DNA of 64,000 nucleotides from Sepioteuthis lessoniana (GCA_963585895.1 OY757916.1:18615723-18679722); one strand, 5' to 3'. Shown: positions 1-11,018, counted from the stretch's first letter. Made by a program: numbers and translations. Notes: a model not told the origin generated them from the sequence alone.

Positions 1-330
1 TGTTGGTTGTGTATGAGGGGGGAGTTGGAGACGGGGACAGACTGCTACATATTGACCCCAAGTTCTTCTGACCATAGCAGCACTTCTTTCGCATTCTGGG
101 TGGGCTGCTCAACCATGGGTCACTGAGGGCCCAAAGCCCTCTGTCTGCCGCTGGCTCTCAATTCGGCATCTTGTTCCCAACTGGCTCCAACTCCAACTTT
201 AACTGACCCAAGCCGTCTGTGGCACCTGGTTATATAATTGTCTCTCGTCCACCTGATACTGCTGTTCCTCCGCTTAATTACACTGGTGCAACTCTTGATT
301 GACGGCTCAGTCGAGGGTCAATATATAACA
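1..330 (-). mobile_element. LTR fragment, same family as 31545-32037
   Basis: This segment aligns by eye with the solo LTR at 31545-32037. Shared landmarks in the same order are GAGTTGGAGAC, CATATTGACCCC, a GCTGCTCAACC block, GTTATATAAT and a terminal GGTCAATAT. The copy ends in ATATAACA at 330, matching the end of the other copy, and its other end lies outside the window. Orientation is taken from the better copy. No coding sequence is seen. Confidence 0.6.
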
Positions 331-419
331 ATAGCATAGTAGCTTCCACTGCTACCCGTTTTCGATGGCCACAGTCTTCACTGCTGGGACGATTCTTGAC
401 TGGTTTACCTGAAAAAAGT

Positions 420-955
420 CTGTTTAACACTTTTCCTCCCTAATCTGTTTTCCAAAACCTCTTTTTCGAAAAGACCTTTTCACGCATGTCTTTGCAGAAC
501 GAGGGTAAGGCAAGTGTCACCATCATTATTGTGTCGTACTGCAGCACTGATCTGCCTAACTCTCTCTCTCGCCACTTCCATCTCTATCATCCATCGCTTC
601 CGGTGGGTCTTCCAGGTTTCATCCTGCGTTCGTACAGACCTGTTGTAGATCAGTTCTAGCTGGTTGTCCTACCCTTGCGCGTCCGTGTAAAGGGGTTCAT
701 CGGAGAACGTCGCTAATGAGTTCGTCCCTGCTCCTCCAGCGGTTTCCCACGTGTCTTGTTCGTCTAATTTGGATGATTTTTTAGATTGGTGGTGGGTGGC
801 CGAACAGCTACTGTTTTGTGGGATGTTGCTTCCAAGATTTGTTTAATATTGCTCGTAGCATCCTTGTGCAATTACCGTCAAGCTTTTTCTCTATACACTT
901 AGTCAATTGGTGCATCCATACTGTAGTATGGATACAACTGCTGCTTAGTAAGTTT
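420..955 (-). mobile_element. LINE-F (RTE-like) degenerate C-terminal fragment
   Basis: Read on the minus strand this encodes a broken version of the LINE-F C-terminal domain. CTRMLRAILNKSWKQHPTK is readable near 820-880, followed by pieces matching RRTRHVG and WRSRDELISDV. Frameshifts and stops interrupt it. It shares a distinctive 3' section (positions 420-545) with the copy at 11880-12020, so the two belong to one subfamily. It is 5' truncated and dead. Confidence 0.7.
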
Positions 956-1039
956 CGAGAATGTGGGTATATGCTACACTGATGGACTCTCAAATAGGTC
1001 AGCTAAAATACAAATATATTGATCCTGTCACAATAGATG

Positions 1040-1140
1040 AGTCTCACTGGGTGCCTCATGTATCCATCCTTGTGCTAAAATCAAGCAAAGCTAAATAGAT
1101 ATACCACATTCACACATACAAATGAAAGTCTGATGTATAA
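1040..1140 (+). mobile_element. SINE-E relic (3' half)
   Basis: GAGTCTCACTGGGTGCC is followed by a CATGTATCCATCCTTGTGC stretch and ends in GAAAGTCTGA. The order matches the units at 27085-27810 and, more distantly, the satellite at 5055-8572. The tRNA-like head is not convincing here. Confidence 0.5.
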
Positions 1141-1149
1141 GTCGACACT

Positions 1150-1440
1150 ATCCACAGCAGGACCGCCACCAAAAAAAAGAAGTGTCTTGTGTATGACACT
1201 AAACGGGATTCAGTGGTGTAGCCTCAGTTCTGGAGATCTGAAGAGTGTTGAGTACCTCTTCATTACCATTACTCCCATGTCTACTCTGACCAGGAGTAGT
1301 TGTACATGTTAGGTGCCCTTCTATGGGTTTAGTAGTTCTGTTTGAAAATCACTTTTACATCAGAATTGCTTAAACTATTCAACTACCTGTGTATAAAGTA
1401 CTTGTATTCAGAATCGTTAATAGAAATTATCATTTTTTAC
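1150..1440 (+). mobile_element. Element D, right half
   Basis: Contains the D core landmarks in order: GTAGCCTCAGTTCTGGAG, CATTACCATTACTCCCATGT, CTCTGACCAGGAGTAGT and a CTATGGGTT block. A degenerate VNTR with ATTGCTTAAACTATTCAACT follows. The 3' tail is lost and a LINE-G fragment follows directly. Confidence 0.6.
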
Positions 1441-1735
1441 TCCTTGAGAGATTTTCACATCAGCGTTAGCTGATGATCTTTCACTGTAGTTGGAGTGACA
1501 GCAAGTCTCCAGAACTCTTCTCAGTATTCTGACTGATCTCAATAATGCATTAGTTTTGATGGTCTCCACTTTTCCTTTTATCTCCAAGTCCTCCATTTCT
1601 TTTATTTATCCTTCGGTGACTGTATTAAGAGCACCAATTATAATTGTTATAAACATCACTTTCATGTTCCACAGGTTTTCAATTCAATTCCTTAGCAAGG
1701 TCGAAGTACTTATCCTAGGGATTATTATTATCATT
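1441..1735 (-). mobile_element. LINE-G 3' end
   Basis: Minus-strand reading gives a decayed LINE-G C-terminal domain. ARILRRVLE-type and PIVIGAL-type segments are recognisable against the better copy at 50751-51047. The 3' untranslated part contains AGCTAACGCTGATGTGAAAA. No intact frame remains. Confidence 0.6.
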
Positions 1736-1737
1736 TT

Positions 1738-1905
1738 ATTTTGAGTGTTTTTCACGCCAGCGTTACCTGATGGTTTTCCATTGAAGCTTCAGTGACAGCA
1801 AGTCTCATCAAGTCTCCAAGACTTAGTATTCTGACCGATCTCAACAATTCAATCGTTTGAATGGTCTCCACTCATCCTATAATTTCCATATCCCCCAGTA
1901 TCTCT
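1738..1905 (-). mobile_element. LINE-G 3' end, second truncated copy
   Basis: A second copy of the same 3' end lies directly beside the first in the same orientation. It contains GGTAACGCTGGCGTGAAAAA (reverse complement) and the GAGACTTGATGAGACTTGCTG section. It is truncated sooner than its neighbour. It could be a tandem duplication or a second insertion. Confidence 0.6.
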
Positions 1906-2049
1906 ATGGTTTGGTTTGGTTTCTTTGTTTAATGGGTGCAAGTAAACGATTATTATAGAAACATAAATGTGCAATTAAAATATAATTACAATGTAACGTT
2001 GAAAATATGTAAAGTTATGATTATAATCAAACTTTTACCAAAAAAAAAA

Positions 2050-2100
2050 ATCAAATTTCGGCATTAGATAATCCATAAGGGTTTGATATGCCGTTAGATA
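2050..2100 (+). repeat. Tail-like module (variant)
   Basis: A variant of the GGCATTAAATAACC...ATATGCC module reading CGGCATTAGATAATCC then GATATGCCGTTAGAT. It matches the 109-bp units at 22786-23060, including the preceding AT-rich text. Confidence 0.5.
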
Positions 2101-2109
2101 AATACGACA

Positions 2110-2436
2110 GAGGAAAGCAAGATTGCCGTTAGACAATTAAGAGCTGGGAAAACGTCAGGTTTCTTATCGCTGAGTGATCGAAGTGGAGAGCATTGACTCT
2201 CTCAAGTGTCAAATGACGCGACGGTATCGACTGATTGTTTGGTTGATCAATAGATTGATCATGTGATTGATTGATTATCTGTCGGAAGAAACGTGCCCTA
2301 TTTCCTTCGTCAATTTGCGTCGGCAAATGTTTCTTGTTTGACAATTTATATCCCTACCTCGAGGAGACTTTACAAATAGCATAGTAGGGTTTTTTAGTTC
2401 ATAGGTAATTTATTAAAAGGAATATCAAGTACTTAC
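2110..2436. other. Unassigned stretch
   Basis: No repeat family or coding potential was recognised. It contains simple TTGATTGATTGAT-type runs. The open frames here are short and compositionally biased. Confidence 0.5.
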
Positions 2437-2895
2437 ATGAAACGCAGTTTCTTCCAGGCAGCGGTCGCATCGATACTGCTATATGGATGCACTACATGGA
2501 CTCTAACAAAACGGCTGGAGAAGAAGCTAGACGGCAATTACACAAGAATGCTGCGAGCAATCTTGAACAAGTCTTGGCGGCAACACCCCACAAGACACCA
2601 ATTGTACGGCCACCTGCCTCCTATCACAAAAACTATCCGAGTTAGACGAACCAGACATGCAGGACACTGCTGGAGAAGCAGGGACGAACTCATAAGTGAT
2701 GAACTCTTATGGACCCCCACATATGGCCGAACAAAAGCAGGACGACCAGCACAAACATACATTCAGCAACTATGTGAGGATACGGGATGTAGTCCAGAAG
2801 ACCTGCCGGAGGCAATGAACGATAGGGAAAAGTGGCGAAAGAGGGTCAGGGATATCCGTGCTACCAGCACGACATGATGATGATGATGATGATGG
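2437..2895 (+). mobile_element. LINE-F (RTE-like) 3' end with intact C-terminal frame
   Basis: An uninterrupted 146-codon frame (2437-2877) covers the LINE-F C-terminal region. Visible motifs are MKRSFFQAAVASILLYGCTT, KKLDGNYTRMLRAILNKSW, RRTRHAGHCWRSRDELISD and AGRPAQTYIQQL. A (TGA)n tail runs from the stop to 2895. The reverse transcriptase and endonuclease domains are missing because the copy is 5' truncated, so the ATG is an internal methionine and not a true start. The family resemblance to RTE-type non-LTR elements is from recognition, supported by the YADD copy at 12728-12739. Not a host gene. Confidence 0.8.
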
Positions 2896-2906
2896 ATAAT
2901 TTATAG

Positions 2907-2998
2907 ATACAGATATACTGGCCGATTGGAAATGGTCGATTAATACCAAAGACCAGTAATACTTGGCCATTGGTCTAATGAATAGAGTGTTCGCCAAG
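2907..2998 (+). repeat. Direct repeat copy 1 (flank plus SINE-C head)
   Basis: About 60 bp containing CCGATTGGAAATGGTCGATT, followed by the SINE-C head CCATTGGTCTAATGAATAG and ending at GTTCGCCAA. The same text recurs at 3412-3500. A LINE-G fragment lies between the two copies. Confidence 0.8.
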
Positions 2999-3310
2999 TG
3001 TCCATAACTCTTCTCAGTATTCTGGCCGATCTTAATAATGTAGTTTGGATGGTTTCGACTTGTTCTCTTATTTCCTACCCTTCCAGTCCCTTTACCAATC
3101 CTATTGGGATTAATCCAAGTGCACCAATTACAATTGGTATCACTGACACCTCTATGTTCCATATATTTTTTAGTTCTCTAGCAAGGTCAATATATCTATC
3201 ACTCTTTTTGCCTCTTTTTAATTTACTCTGTTGTCTGTCTAGTCGACAGAGTCAACTATTCGGCAAATTCTCAATTTTTTCTCTTTTTTTTTCTGTTGAC
3301 TATCACTAAG
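2999..3310 (-). mobile_element. LINE-G C-terminal fragment
   Basis: The minus strand encodes a decayed LINE-G C-terminus. Recognisable pieces include segments equivalent to IPIVIGAL and ARILRRV, and the AT-rich upstream part. It begins exactly where the SINE-C head of the first direct repeat stops. Confidence 0.6.
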
Positions 3311-3411
3311 TTGGGTCTTCACGCCGAGATCTGGTGATCTGTTTGTATCTTAAAATCATTGAGAAGTTTGTGTGTCTCGTTCTTCAGGACGGATTCCGGG
3401 TTGTGCATATT

Positions 3412-3500
3412 ATACGGATATACCGGCCGATTGGAAATGGTCGATTAATACCAAAGACCAGTAATAGGCCATTGGTCTAATGAGTAGAGTGTTCGCCAAT
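3412..3500 (+). repeat. Direct repeat copy 2
   Basis: Near-identical second copy of 2907-2998. It continues into a longer SINE-C. Differences are few (for example CGGATATACCGG against CAGATATACTGG). Confidence 0.8.
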
Positions 3501-3720
3501 GGTACGAGAGACCGGGGTTCAATCCCAGGTCGAGTCATACCAAAGACTAAAAAAAATGGTACTTGATGCCGCCTTGCTTAATACTCAGCATTAAGAAGTA
3601 CGGATCAAGGGTAAAGTGGAGCAATCCAGGGAATGGAGTAGCGCCCTCTCCTACACCTCGGTATAGTATCTATTGAAAAGGGAGCTTTCGTGTCACCCTC
3701 GACTAAGGTCGTCAACTTTT
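3468..3720 (+). mobile_element. SINE-C
   Basis: tRNA-derived SINE. The head CCATTGGTCTAATGAGTAG holds the A-box region and GGGGTTCAATCCC the B box. The body has CGGATCAAGGGTAAAGTGGA and CCTACACCTCGGTATAGTAG, and it ends near GTCGTCAACTTTT. Transcription would be by RNA polymerase III. It overlaps the second direct repeat. Confidence 0.85.
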
Positions 3721-3902
3721 AATACCAAAGACTCAAAAGATGGTACTTGTGCCACCTTGCTTAATACTCAACATTATAAGGTATGGATCAAGGGTAAGTG
3801 GCCCAATCGTGGGAAATGAATAGCTCTCTCCCTACACCTCGGTGTAGTAGCAATTGAAAAGGGAGGCTTCGAGTCACTCTCGGCTACGTTTTGCCAACTT
3901 AT
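3721..3902 (+). mobile_element. SINE-C body, tandem partial copy
   Basis: Starts inside SINE-C at AATACCAAAGACTCAAAAG and repeats the body to its 3' end. It lacks the tRNA head, so it is a partial tandem duplication or a 5'-truncated insertion. Confidence 0.75.
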
Positions 3903-3986
3903 GGAAATCTACTGACAAAATTTAAATGATAATTTACAATTACAACAGTCCCTTACAACTATTATTAATGCTTTTTATTCAATATT

Positions 3987-4124
3987 ACCGAGCCATTGGC
4001 CTCATGAGTAGAGTGTTCGCCAATGGTCCGGGAGACCGGGGTTCAATCCCAGGTCGAGTCATACCAAAGACTCAAAAAATGGTACTTGGTGTAGCCTTGC
4101 TTAACACTCAGCATTATAAGGCAC
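3987..4124 (+). mobile_element. SINE-C, 3' truncated
   Basis: The intact head and B box (GGGTTCAATCCCAGGTCGAG) are followed by the first half of the body. The match stops at ATTATAAGGCACA. Confidence 0.8.
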
Positions 4125-4312
4125 AGCTTTCAATTGCCCTAAAAGGTCATCAATTACACTGAATTAACGAACGGTATCATTCTAGCCGTTTTAACGGTTA
4201 TTCTAATTCTACACCACGTGTCAATGATTGATCTTTCCAAACTATTATGTAACATTAAAAAGATAATGATACACGAAACCATATAATTCTATATAAACTA
4301 TTAGTATATCTA

Positions 4313-4562
4313 ACCGAGTCATTGGTCTGTTCAGTAGAGTGTTCGCCATAGGTCCGGGAGACGGGGATTCAATCTCAGGTAGAGTCATACCAAAGACTCA
4401 AAAAAATAGCCTTCCTTACACTCAGAATTATAAGGCACGGATCAAGGGTAAAGTGGAGCAATCCAGGGAAAGGAGTTGCACCTTTCCCTACGCCTCAGTG
4501 TAGTAGCTATTGACAAAGGAACCTTCGGATCACTCTCGACTCAGGTCGCTAAGTTTACTTAT
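4313..4562 (+). mobile_element. SINE-C, near full length
   Basis: The head reads GTCATTGGTCTGTTCAGTAG, with a mutated B box GGGGATTCAATCTC. The body and 3' end GTCGCTAAGTTTACTTA are recognisable. It is more diverged than the copies at 3468 and 8881. Confidence 0.8.
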
Positions 4563-5054
4563 ACGTTATTTGATATTAATAAATTACATACTGTTATAAG
4601 TATTCCAATAAGAAACTAATTATCACTGTTATATGATACGAAGTATTCTTATCAAATAGTAATAATTTAAAAACAAATGATTTTAAGTAATCCAATTTGC
4701 CGTAAATTGTGACGAACAAGTCGGCCTTTTAAGCCAGAAAAAATCTACAAAATTAGGGGACGACTTATATTACCGGATGAAAATCCAAACCTTTAACAAA
4801 GTGGTCACCTAGTGAAACAGTACTCCTATCAATTAATATACACCTTTCACTATAACATTACGAGACTGTCACAAACATTCCAAACCTAAAATTGTGTTTG
4901 TTGAACAAATTAACACTGAGATTAGTATAGAATAATAAAAACTGTAATACAAAAAAAGTAATATTAACGTAATATCACACGCACAGTTTCCATCAGATGA
5001 GGCACTGACGGTAAACATTGTCTTTACAGTAGCCTTCAAACAATCAGGGAGAGT
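4563..5054. other. AT-rich unassigned stretch
   Basis: No coding region or known family was recognised. A GTATTCTTATCAAATAGTAAT motif resembles text near 8830 and 50085, so low-copy dispersed repeats may be present. Confidence 0.4.
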
Positions 5055-8000
5055 GTCTCATGTGGTGTAATGGTTAACAAGCTAGACAAGTAAACCTTCA
5101 CGAGAGAGTTCGAGTCTCATTAGCTACCCCATTCATACGGCCTCGTATCACATCTAAACAAAAAGCTCAGAAAATTACTAATGGTCAACAAGCTAAACTA
5201 GCAAACTAGCACGAGTAAGTTCGAGTCACTTGGGTGCCCGATTAATACAGCCTCGTGCCACATCTAAGCAAAAAGCTCAGAAAATTACTAATGGTCAACA
5301 AGCTAGACTAGCAAACTTGCACGAATAAGTTCGAGTCACTTGGGTGCCCTATTCATACAGCCTCGTGCCACATCTAAGCAAAAAGCTCAGAAAATTACTA
5401 ATGGTCAGCAAGCTAGACTAGAAAACTAGCACGAGTAAGTTCGAGTCACTTGGGTACCCTATTCATACAGCCCCGTGCCACATCTAAGCAAAAAGCTCAG
5501 AAAATGACTAATGGTCAGCAAGCTAGACTAGCAAACTTGCACGAGTAAGTTCGAGTCACTTGGGTGCCCTATTCATACAGCCTCGTGCCACATCTAAGCA
5601 AAACGCTAAGAAAATTACTAATGGTCAGCAAGCTAGACTAGCAAACTAGCACGAGTAAGTTCGAGTCACTTGGATGCCCTATTCATACAGCCTCGTGCCA
5701 CATCTAAGCAAAACGCTCACAAAATTACTAATGATCAGCAAGCTAGACTAGCAAACTAGCACGAGTAAGTTCGAGTCACTTGAGTGCCCTATTCATACAG
5801 CCTCGTGCCACATCTAAGCAAAACGCTCAGAAAATGACTAATGATCAACAATCTAGGCTAACAAACTAGCACGAGTAAGTTCGAGTCACTTGGGTGCCCT
5901 ATTCATACAGCCTCGTGCCACATCTAAGGAAAACGCTCAGAAAATGACTAATGATCAACAAGCTAGACTAACAAACTAGCACGAGTAAGTTCGAGTCACT
6001 TGGGTGCCCTATTCATACAGCCTCGCGCCACATCTAAGCAAAAAGCTCAGAAAATGACTACTGGTCAGCAAGCTAGACTAGCAAACTAGCACGAGTCAGT
6101 TCGAGTCACTTGGGTGCCCTATTCATACAGCCTCGTGCCACATCTAAGCAAAAAGCTCAGAAAATGACTAATGGTCAGCAAGCTAGACTAGCAAACTTGC
6201 ACGAGTAAGTTCGAGTCACTTGGGTGCCCTATTCATACAGCCTCGTGCCACATCTAAGCAAAACGCTCAGAAAATGACTAATGATCAACAAGCTAGACTA
6301 GCAAACTAGCACGAGTAAGTTCGAGTCACTTGGGTGCCCTATTCATACAGCCTCGTGCCACATCTAAGCAAAACGCTCAGAAAATGACTAATGATCAACA
6401 ATCTAGGCTAACAAACTAGCACGAGTAAGTTCGAGTCACTTGGGTGCCCTATTCATACAGCCTAGTGCCACATCTAAGCAAAACGCTCAGAAAATTACTA
6501 ATGGTCAGCAAGCTAGACTAGCGAACTAGCACAAGTAAGTTCGAGTCACTTGGGTGCCCTATTCATACAGCCTCGTGCCACATCTAAGCAAAAAGCTCAG
6601 AAAATGACTAATGGTCAGCAAGCTAGACTAGCAAACTAGCACGAGTCAGTTCGAGTCACTTGGGTGCCCTATTCATACAGCCTCGTGCCACATCTAAGCA
6701 AAACGCTAAGAAAATTACTAATGGTCAGCAAGCTAGACTAGCAAACTAGCACGAGTAAGTTCGAGTCACTTGGGTGCCCTACTCATACAGCCTCGTGTCA
6801 CATCTAAGCAAAACGCTCACAAAATTACTAATGATCAGCAAGCTAGACTAGCAAACTTGCACGAGTAAGTTCGAGTCACTTGGGTGCCCTATTCATACAG
6901 CCTCGTGCCACATCTAAGCAAAACGCTCAGAAAATGACTAATGATCAACAATCTAGGCTAACAAACTAGCACGAGTAAGTTCGAGTCACTTGGGTGCCCT
7001 ATTCATACAGCCTCGTGCCACATCTAAGCAAAACGCTCAGAAAATGACTAATGATCAACAAGCTAGACTAACAAACTAGCACGAGTAAGTTCGAGTCACT
7101 TGGGTGCCCTATTCATACAGCCTCGTGCCACATCTAAGCAAAAAGCTCAGAAAATGACTAATGGTCTGCAAGCTAGACTAGCAAACTTGCACGAGTAAGT
7201 TCGAGTCACTTGGGTGCTCTATTCATACAGCCTCGTGCCACATCTAAGCAAAAAGCTCAGAAAATGACTACTGGTCAGCAAGCTAGACTAGCAAACTAGC
7301 ACGAGTCAGTTCGAGTCACTTGGGTGCCCTATTCATACAGCCTCGTGCCACATCTAAGCAAAAAGCTCAGAAAATGACTAATGGTCAGCAAGCTAGACTA
7401 GCAAACTAGCACGAGTAAGTTCGAGTTACTTGGGTGCCCTATTCATACAGCCTCGTGCCACATCTAAGCAAAACGCTCACAAAATTACTAATGATCAGCA
7501 AGCTAGACTAGCAAACTAGCACGAGTAAGTTCGAGTCACTTGAGTGCCCTATTCATACAGCCTCGTGCCACATCTAAGCAAAACGCTCAGAAAATGACTA
7601 ATGATCAACAATCTAGGCTAACAAACTAGCACGAGTAAGTTCGAGTCACTTGGGTGCCCTATTCATACAGCCTCGTGCCACATCTAAGCAAAACGCTCAG
7701 AAAATTACTAATGATCAGCAAGCTAGACTAGCAAACTTGCACGAGTAAGTTCGAGTCACTTGGGTGCCCTATTCATACAGCCTAGTGCCACATCTAAGCA
7801 AAAAGCTCAGAAAATGACTACTGGTCAGCAAGCTAAACTAGCAAACTAGCACGAGTAAGTTCGAGTCACTTGGGTGCCCTATTCATACAGCCTCATGCCA
7901 CATCTAAGCAAAACGCTCAGAAAATTACTAATGGTCAGCAAGCTAGACTAGCGAACTAGCACGAGTAAGTTCGAGTCACTTGGGTGCCCTATTCATACAG

Positions 8001-8572
8001 CCTCGTGCCACATCTAAGCAAAACGCTAAGAAAATTACTAATGGTCAGCAAGCTAGACTAGCAAACTAGCACGAGTAAGTTCGAGTCACTTGGATGCCCT
8101 ATTCATACAGCCTCGTGCCACATCTAAGCAAAACGCTCACAAAATTACTAATGATCAGCAAGCTAGACTAGCAAACTTGCACGAGTAAGTTCGAGTCACT
8201 TGGGTGCCCTATTCATACAGCCTCGTCCCACATCTAAGCAAAACGCTCAGAAAATGACTAATGATCAGCAAGCTAGACTAGCAAACTAGCACGAGTAAGT
8301 TCGAGTCACTTGGATGCCCTATTCATACAGCCTCGTGCCACGTCTAAGCAAAAAAGCCTAGTCAATTATTACTAATGCTTAGCATGGTAGACTAGCATAC
8401 CATCAAGAGTGAGTTCGAGCCACTTGTTCCACATCTAAGCAAAAACTTAAACAATTAATACTAACGTTTAGCAATCTAGACAAGCAAACCATCTCGAGTT
8501 CGAGCCTATTGGGTGTTTTATTCATACGGCCTTGTGCCAAATCTAAGTAAAAAGCTTAGTCAATTACTACAA
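5055..8572 (+). repeat. 110-bp satellite derived from SINE-E
   Basis: About 29 near-identical 110-bp units (for example ATTCATACAG starting at 5351, 5461 and 5571) with two or three diverged units at each edge. The first unit keeps a tRNA-like head, TGTGGTGTAATGGTTAACAA, with B box AGTTCGAGTCTC. Later units keep AGTTCGAGTCACT in almost every copy, but their A-box region is degraded to CTAATGGTCAGC. The unit continues with CCTATTCATACAGCCTCGTG and CCACATCTAAGCAAAA, the SINE-E 3' body. Single copies of the same SINE lie at 26190-26305. No protein-coding potential. Confidence 0.95.
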
Positions 8573-8880
8573 TCAGTTTGAGATTCGACTTACACGGCAG
8601 CAATAGATTTAATCCAGAATTTTGAGCCCAAAATTTTGACGTCGGCCTCTATGCCAAGTCGACTCGTACACTGCAATATACGATAACACAAATAATTTCT
8701 TGACAATTATATGGTTTCAAGAAATTAAAGCAATGACATGGTTTCAAGTAAGTAATCATAAAAATCCCTAGAATACAATTAACGACTCTTAATACATATA
8801 ATTTGCACAGTTATATAGTTTCAAGTATTCCTATCAAATAATAACAATGATAATTTTCAAAAAAGTTAACGTCACTGGGA
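8573..8880. other. Unassigned stretch
   Basis: No gene. It contains TATAGTTTCAAGTATTCCTA, which recurs near 50660 in similar AT-rich context. Confidence 0.4.
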
Positions 8881-9133
8881 ATTTGGCCTAATGAGTAGAG
8901 TTCGCCAATGGTCCTGGGAGACCGGGGTTCAATCCCAGGTCGAGTCTTACCAAAGACTCAAAAAATGGTACTTCATGTCACCTTGCTTAACTCTCAGCAT
9001 CATAAGGTGAGGATCAAGGGTAAAGTAGAGCGATCCAGGGAAAGGAGTAGCGCCCTTCCCTACACCTCGGTGTTGTAGCTATTGAAAAGGGAGCCTTCGG
9101 GTTACCCTCGACTAAGGTCGCCAACTTTTATAG
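8881..9133 (+). mobile_element. SINE-C
   Basis: The head CCTAATGAGTAGAGTTCGCC has a 2-base loss relative to other copies. The B box GGGGTTCAATCCC is intact. The full body ends at GTCGCCAACTTTTATAG. Confidence 0.85.
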
Positions 9134-10320
9134 ATTGGATCCTTATAGATACTACAACTACTACTACTACTACAACTAATCCAGATAATTGTGAACCTAA
9201 GAGATATGGCAACGAAAGTTTATTCCATACACAGAAGCCTCACCAATGGATGCAGTTTAGTATTATATCAATACCAACACTTTTGGGATGAAGAGGTTTT
9301 TCATACCTCTGTGGAGAATACCGTCTGCATACTCTATTCTTAATTGTTTCTCAAGATCATGGAATTCGGACGGATAAAATCAGATATTCTTTTATTGGGA
9401 AAAATTGGTGCAATTATATGGCAGAAATTTTATTTACCTACTAAAAATAGAAATGAGATATATGTTCAGTCCTGGGCCCATCCTTTGAATTTCTTTCTTT
9501 CTTTCTTTCTTTCTTTCTAAACAAGTAAAAGCCAATTGATCAAAAGAATTACAGGCGTATAAAAATGACTGAAGACTATAAAAGCAAATCTATATTTTTT
9601 ATGAAAAATTATGGTCAAAAGCAATTTTTTTCTAATCATATCCCGGATGCAAAGTAAAGCCAAGTTGTACATTATTGAAGATGTCGGATGGCAAGCAATT
9701 TTCCCCCCCACAACAAAAAAGAAATTCTATCTAAATGACAATTGCTATATTAAGAAAAGGTCGAAGTGTAAATTCTCAAGTCTACGACAAGAAATAAATG
9801 AATTCAAACGTTATTCAAGTAAATGTTCCGATTCGCAACAGTCAGTCGTAAAACAGACCCGATGGCCATTAACAAGTAAACAATTCAATAGTGAAGTCAA
9901 TCTTCATCAAATCCTCTTCATTGGGACTTTCCACCAGACTTTACATAATATATAAATTGGTATTTTCCCGTTATTATTATTGTATCTATAATTAGCCATA
10001 TAATTGTGGGGAATGTAAAAAGGTTTAAGGGAGTGAAAAGGGCTTAGAGAAAAGAGACAGACAAGGAAAGAATAGGGAGGGAAATTGATATAGGTTTGAG
10101 TGATGGTGGTAGGGGTTATTGGTTTTGTCTGTGACCGTCTGGGTCGATGGTCAAAGCTTGGTGGCATCAGGTGTATCGGGTTTTATCAGAGATTTGAACT
10201 AAGTGAGGTAGATTAATTTCAGTGATAAAGAAGGAAATAAGGGGGAAGAAGCACTCAAACTTATATCTATTTCTTTCCTTATCTGTTTCTTGTCTTCAGA
10301 CCCTTTTCCCTCCCTTTATG
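9134..10320. other. Unassigned stretch with one 114-codon frame
   Basis: Contains (TTTC)n at 9491-9519. A plus-strand frame of 114 codons (9611-9955) has no domain I recognise and is lysine- and asparagine-rich, as expected by chance in AT-rich DNA. I cannot support it as a gene. Confidence 0.4.
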
Positions 10321-10321
10321 G

Positions 10322-10560
10322 GGCGTGTCCTCATGGTGTAATGGTTCAAGCGATGGACTGCTGAATAGTTGTAAGCGAGTTGGAACTCCAGTCGTACTAT
10401 TACGTTCAGGACAAGTACCTTTGGGAAAGATTTAAAACCACCTTATCTTCGCAACTATGGGTTCAATAGTACCACCGCTATTCTCCTAGAAGGATGACTT
10501 TGGCATTAAATAATCTACAAAGGTTGATAGACTATTAAACTAACAAACCAACCAAACGCT
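10322..10560 (+). mobile_element. SINE-B
   Basis: The head GTGTCCTCATGGTGTAATGG is followed by CAAGCGATGGACTGCTGAAT and B box GAGTTGGAACTCC (mutated). The body has CTATTACGTTCAGGACAAGT, and the tail GGCATTAAATAATC then GGTTGATAGACTATTAAAC. Full length. Confidence 0.85.
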
Positions 10561-10610
10561 CCCTTTTTACATTCTTCATCATTTTATTTATTTCCTCCAT
10601 ATAATTCAGA

Positions 10611-10898
10611 GGAGCCCGTGGTGTAATGGTTTGTGTCGTAGGAAATGGTTACTGCGAACCGGGTTCAAGTCCTGGACAAATTCGTTTGCTTTTCATATAA
10701 CGCTAATAATCTCAAGAAAGATAAATTCAACTATTCTATCTCCATGTATGGGTAAAATAGTAAGGCTGTCTGGGCTCTTTACCCTTGGTAGCCAACCACT
10801 CTAGGAGAAGAAAAAGTCTGAAATCAAACCTGTTAAACTCCGCATAAAAGTTGACCTTGTGTGAAATCCTGCTCGCGATGAGGGGTTGGGTAAATACA
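10611..10898 (+). mobile_element. SINE-A
   Basis: GAGCCCGTGGTGTAATGG (A box) and GGGTTCAAGTCCTGGAC (B box) are followed by the SINE-A body: ATGGGTAAAATAGTAAGG, CTCTAGGAGAAG, AACCTGTTAAACTCCG. The 3' end is GAGGGGTTGGGTAAATA. Full length but diverged. Confidence 0.85.
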
Positions 10899-10992
10899 TA
10901 CATTTATACTTTTGGAGTTTAATTTTGCGATAAGCAAGTGTGGAAGTGGTATGGGATATGGAAGTGGGGTTGAACAAAGATGTGTTGGAAAT

Positions 10993-11018
10993 CAAGAAGA
11001 AGAAGAAGAAGAAGAAGT
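10993..11018 (+). repeat. Short (AAG)n
   Basis: Eight AAG units. It lies 80 bp from the longer tract at 11098-11160. Confidence 0.8.

Noticed and set aside
5055-8572. CRISPR-like array
   Set aside because: Units are contiguous 110-bp tandem repeats without unique spacers, and the DNA is eukaryotic.
9611-9955. A 114-codon frame with ATG
   Set aside because: No recognisable domain, AT-driven lysine and asparagine content, no neighbouring gene signals.
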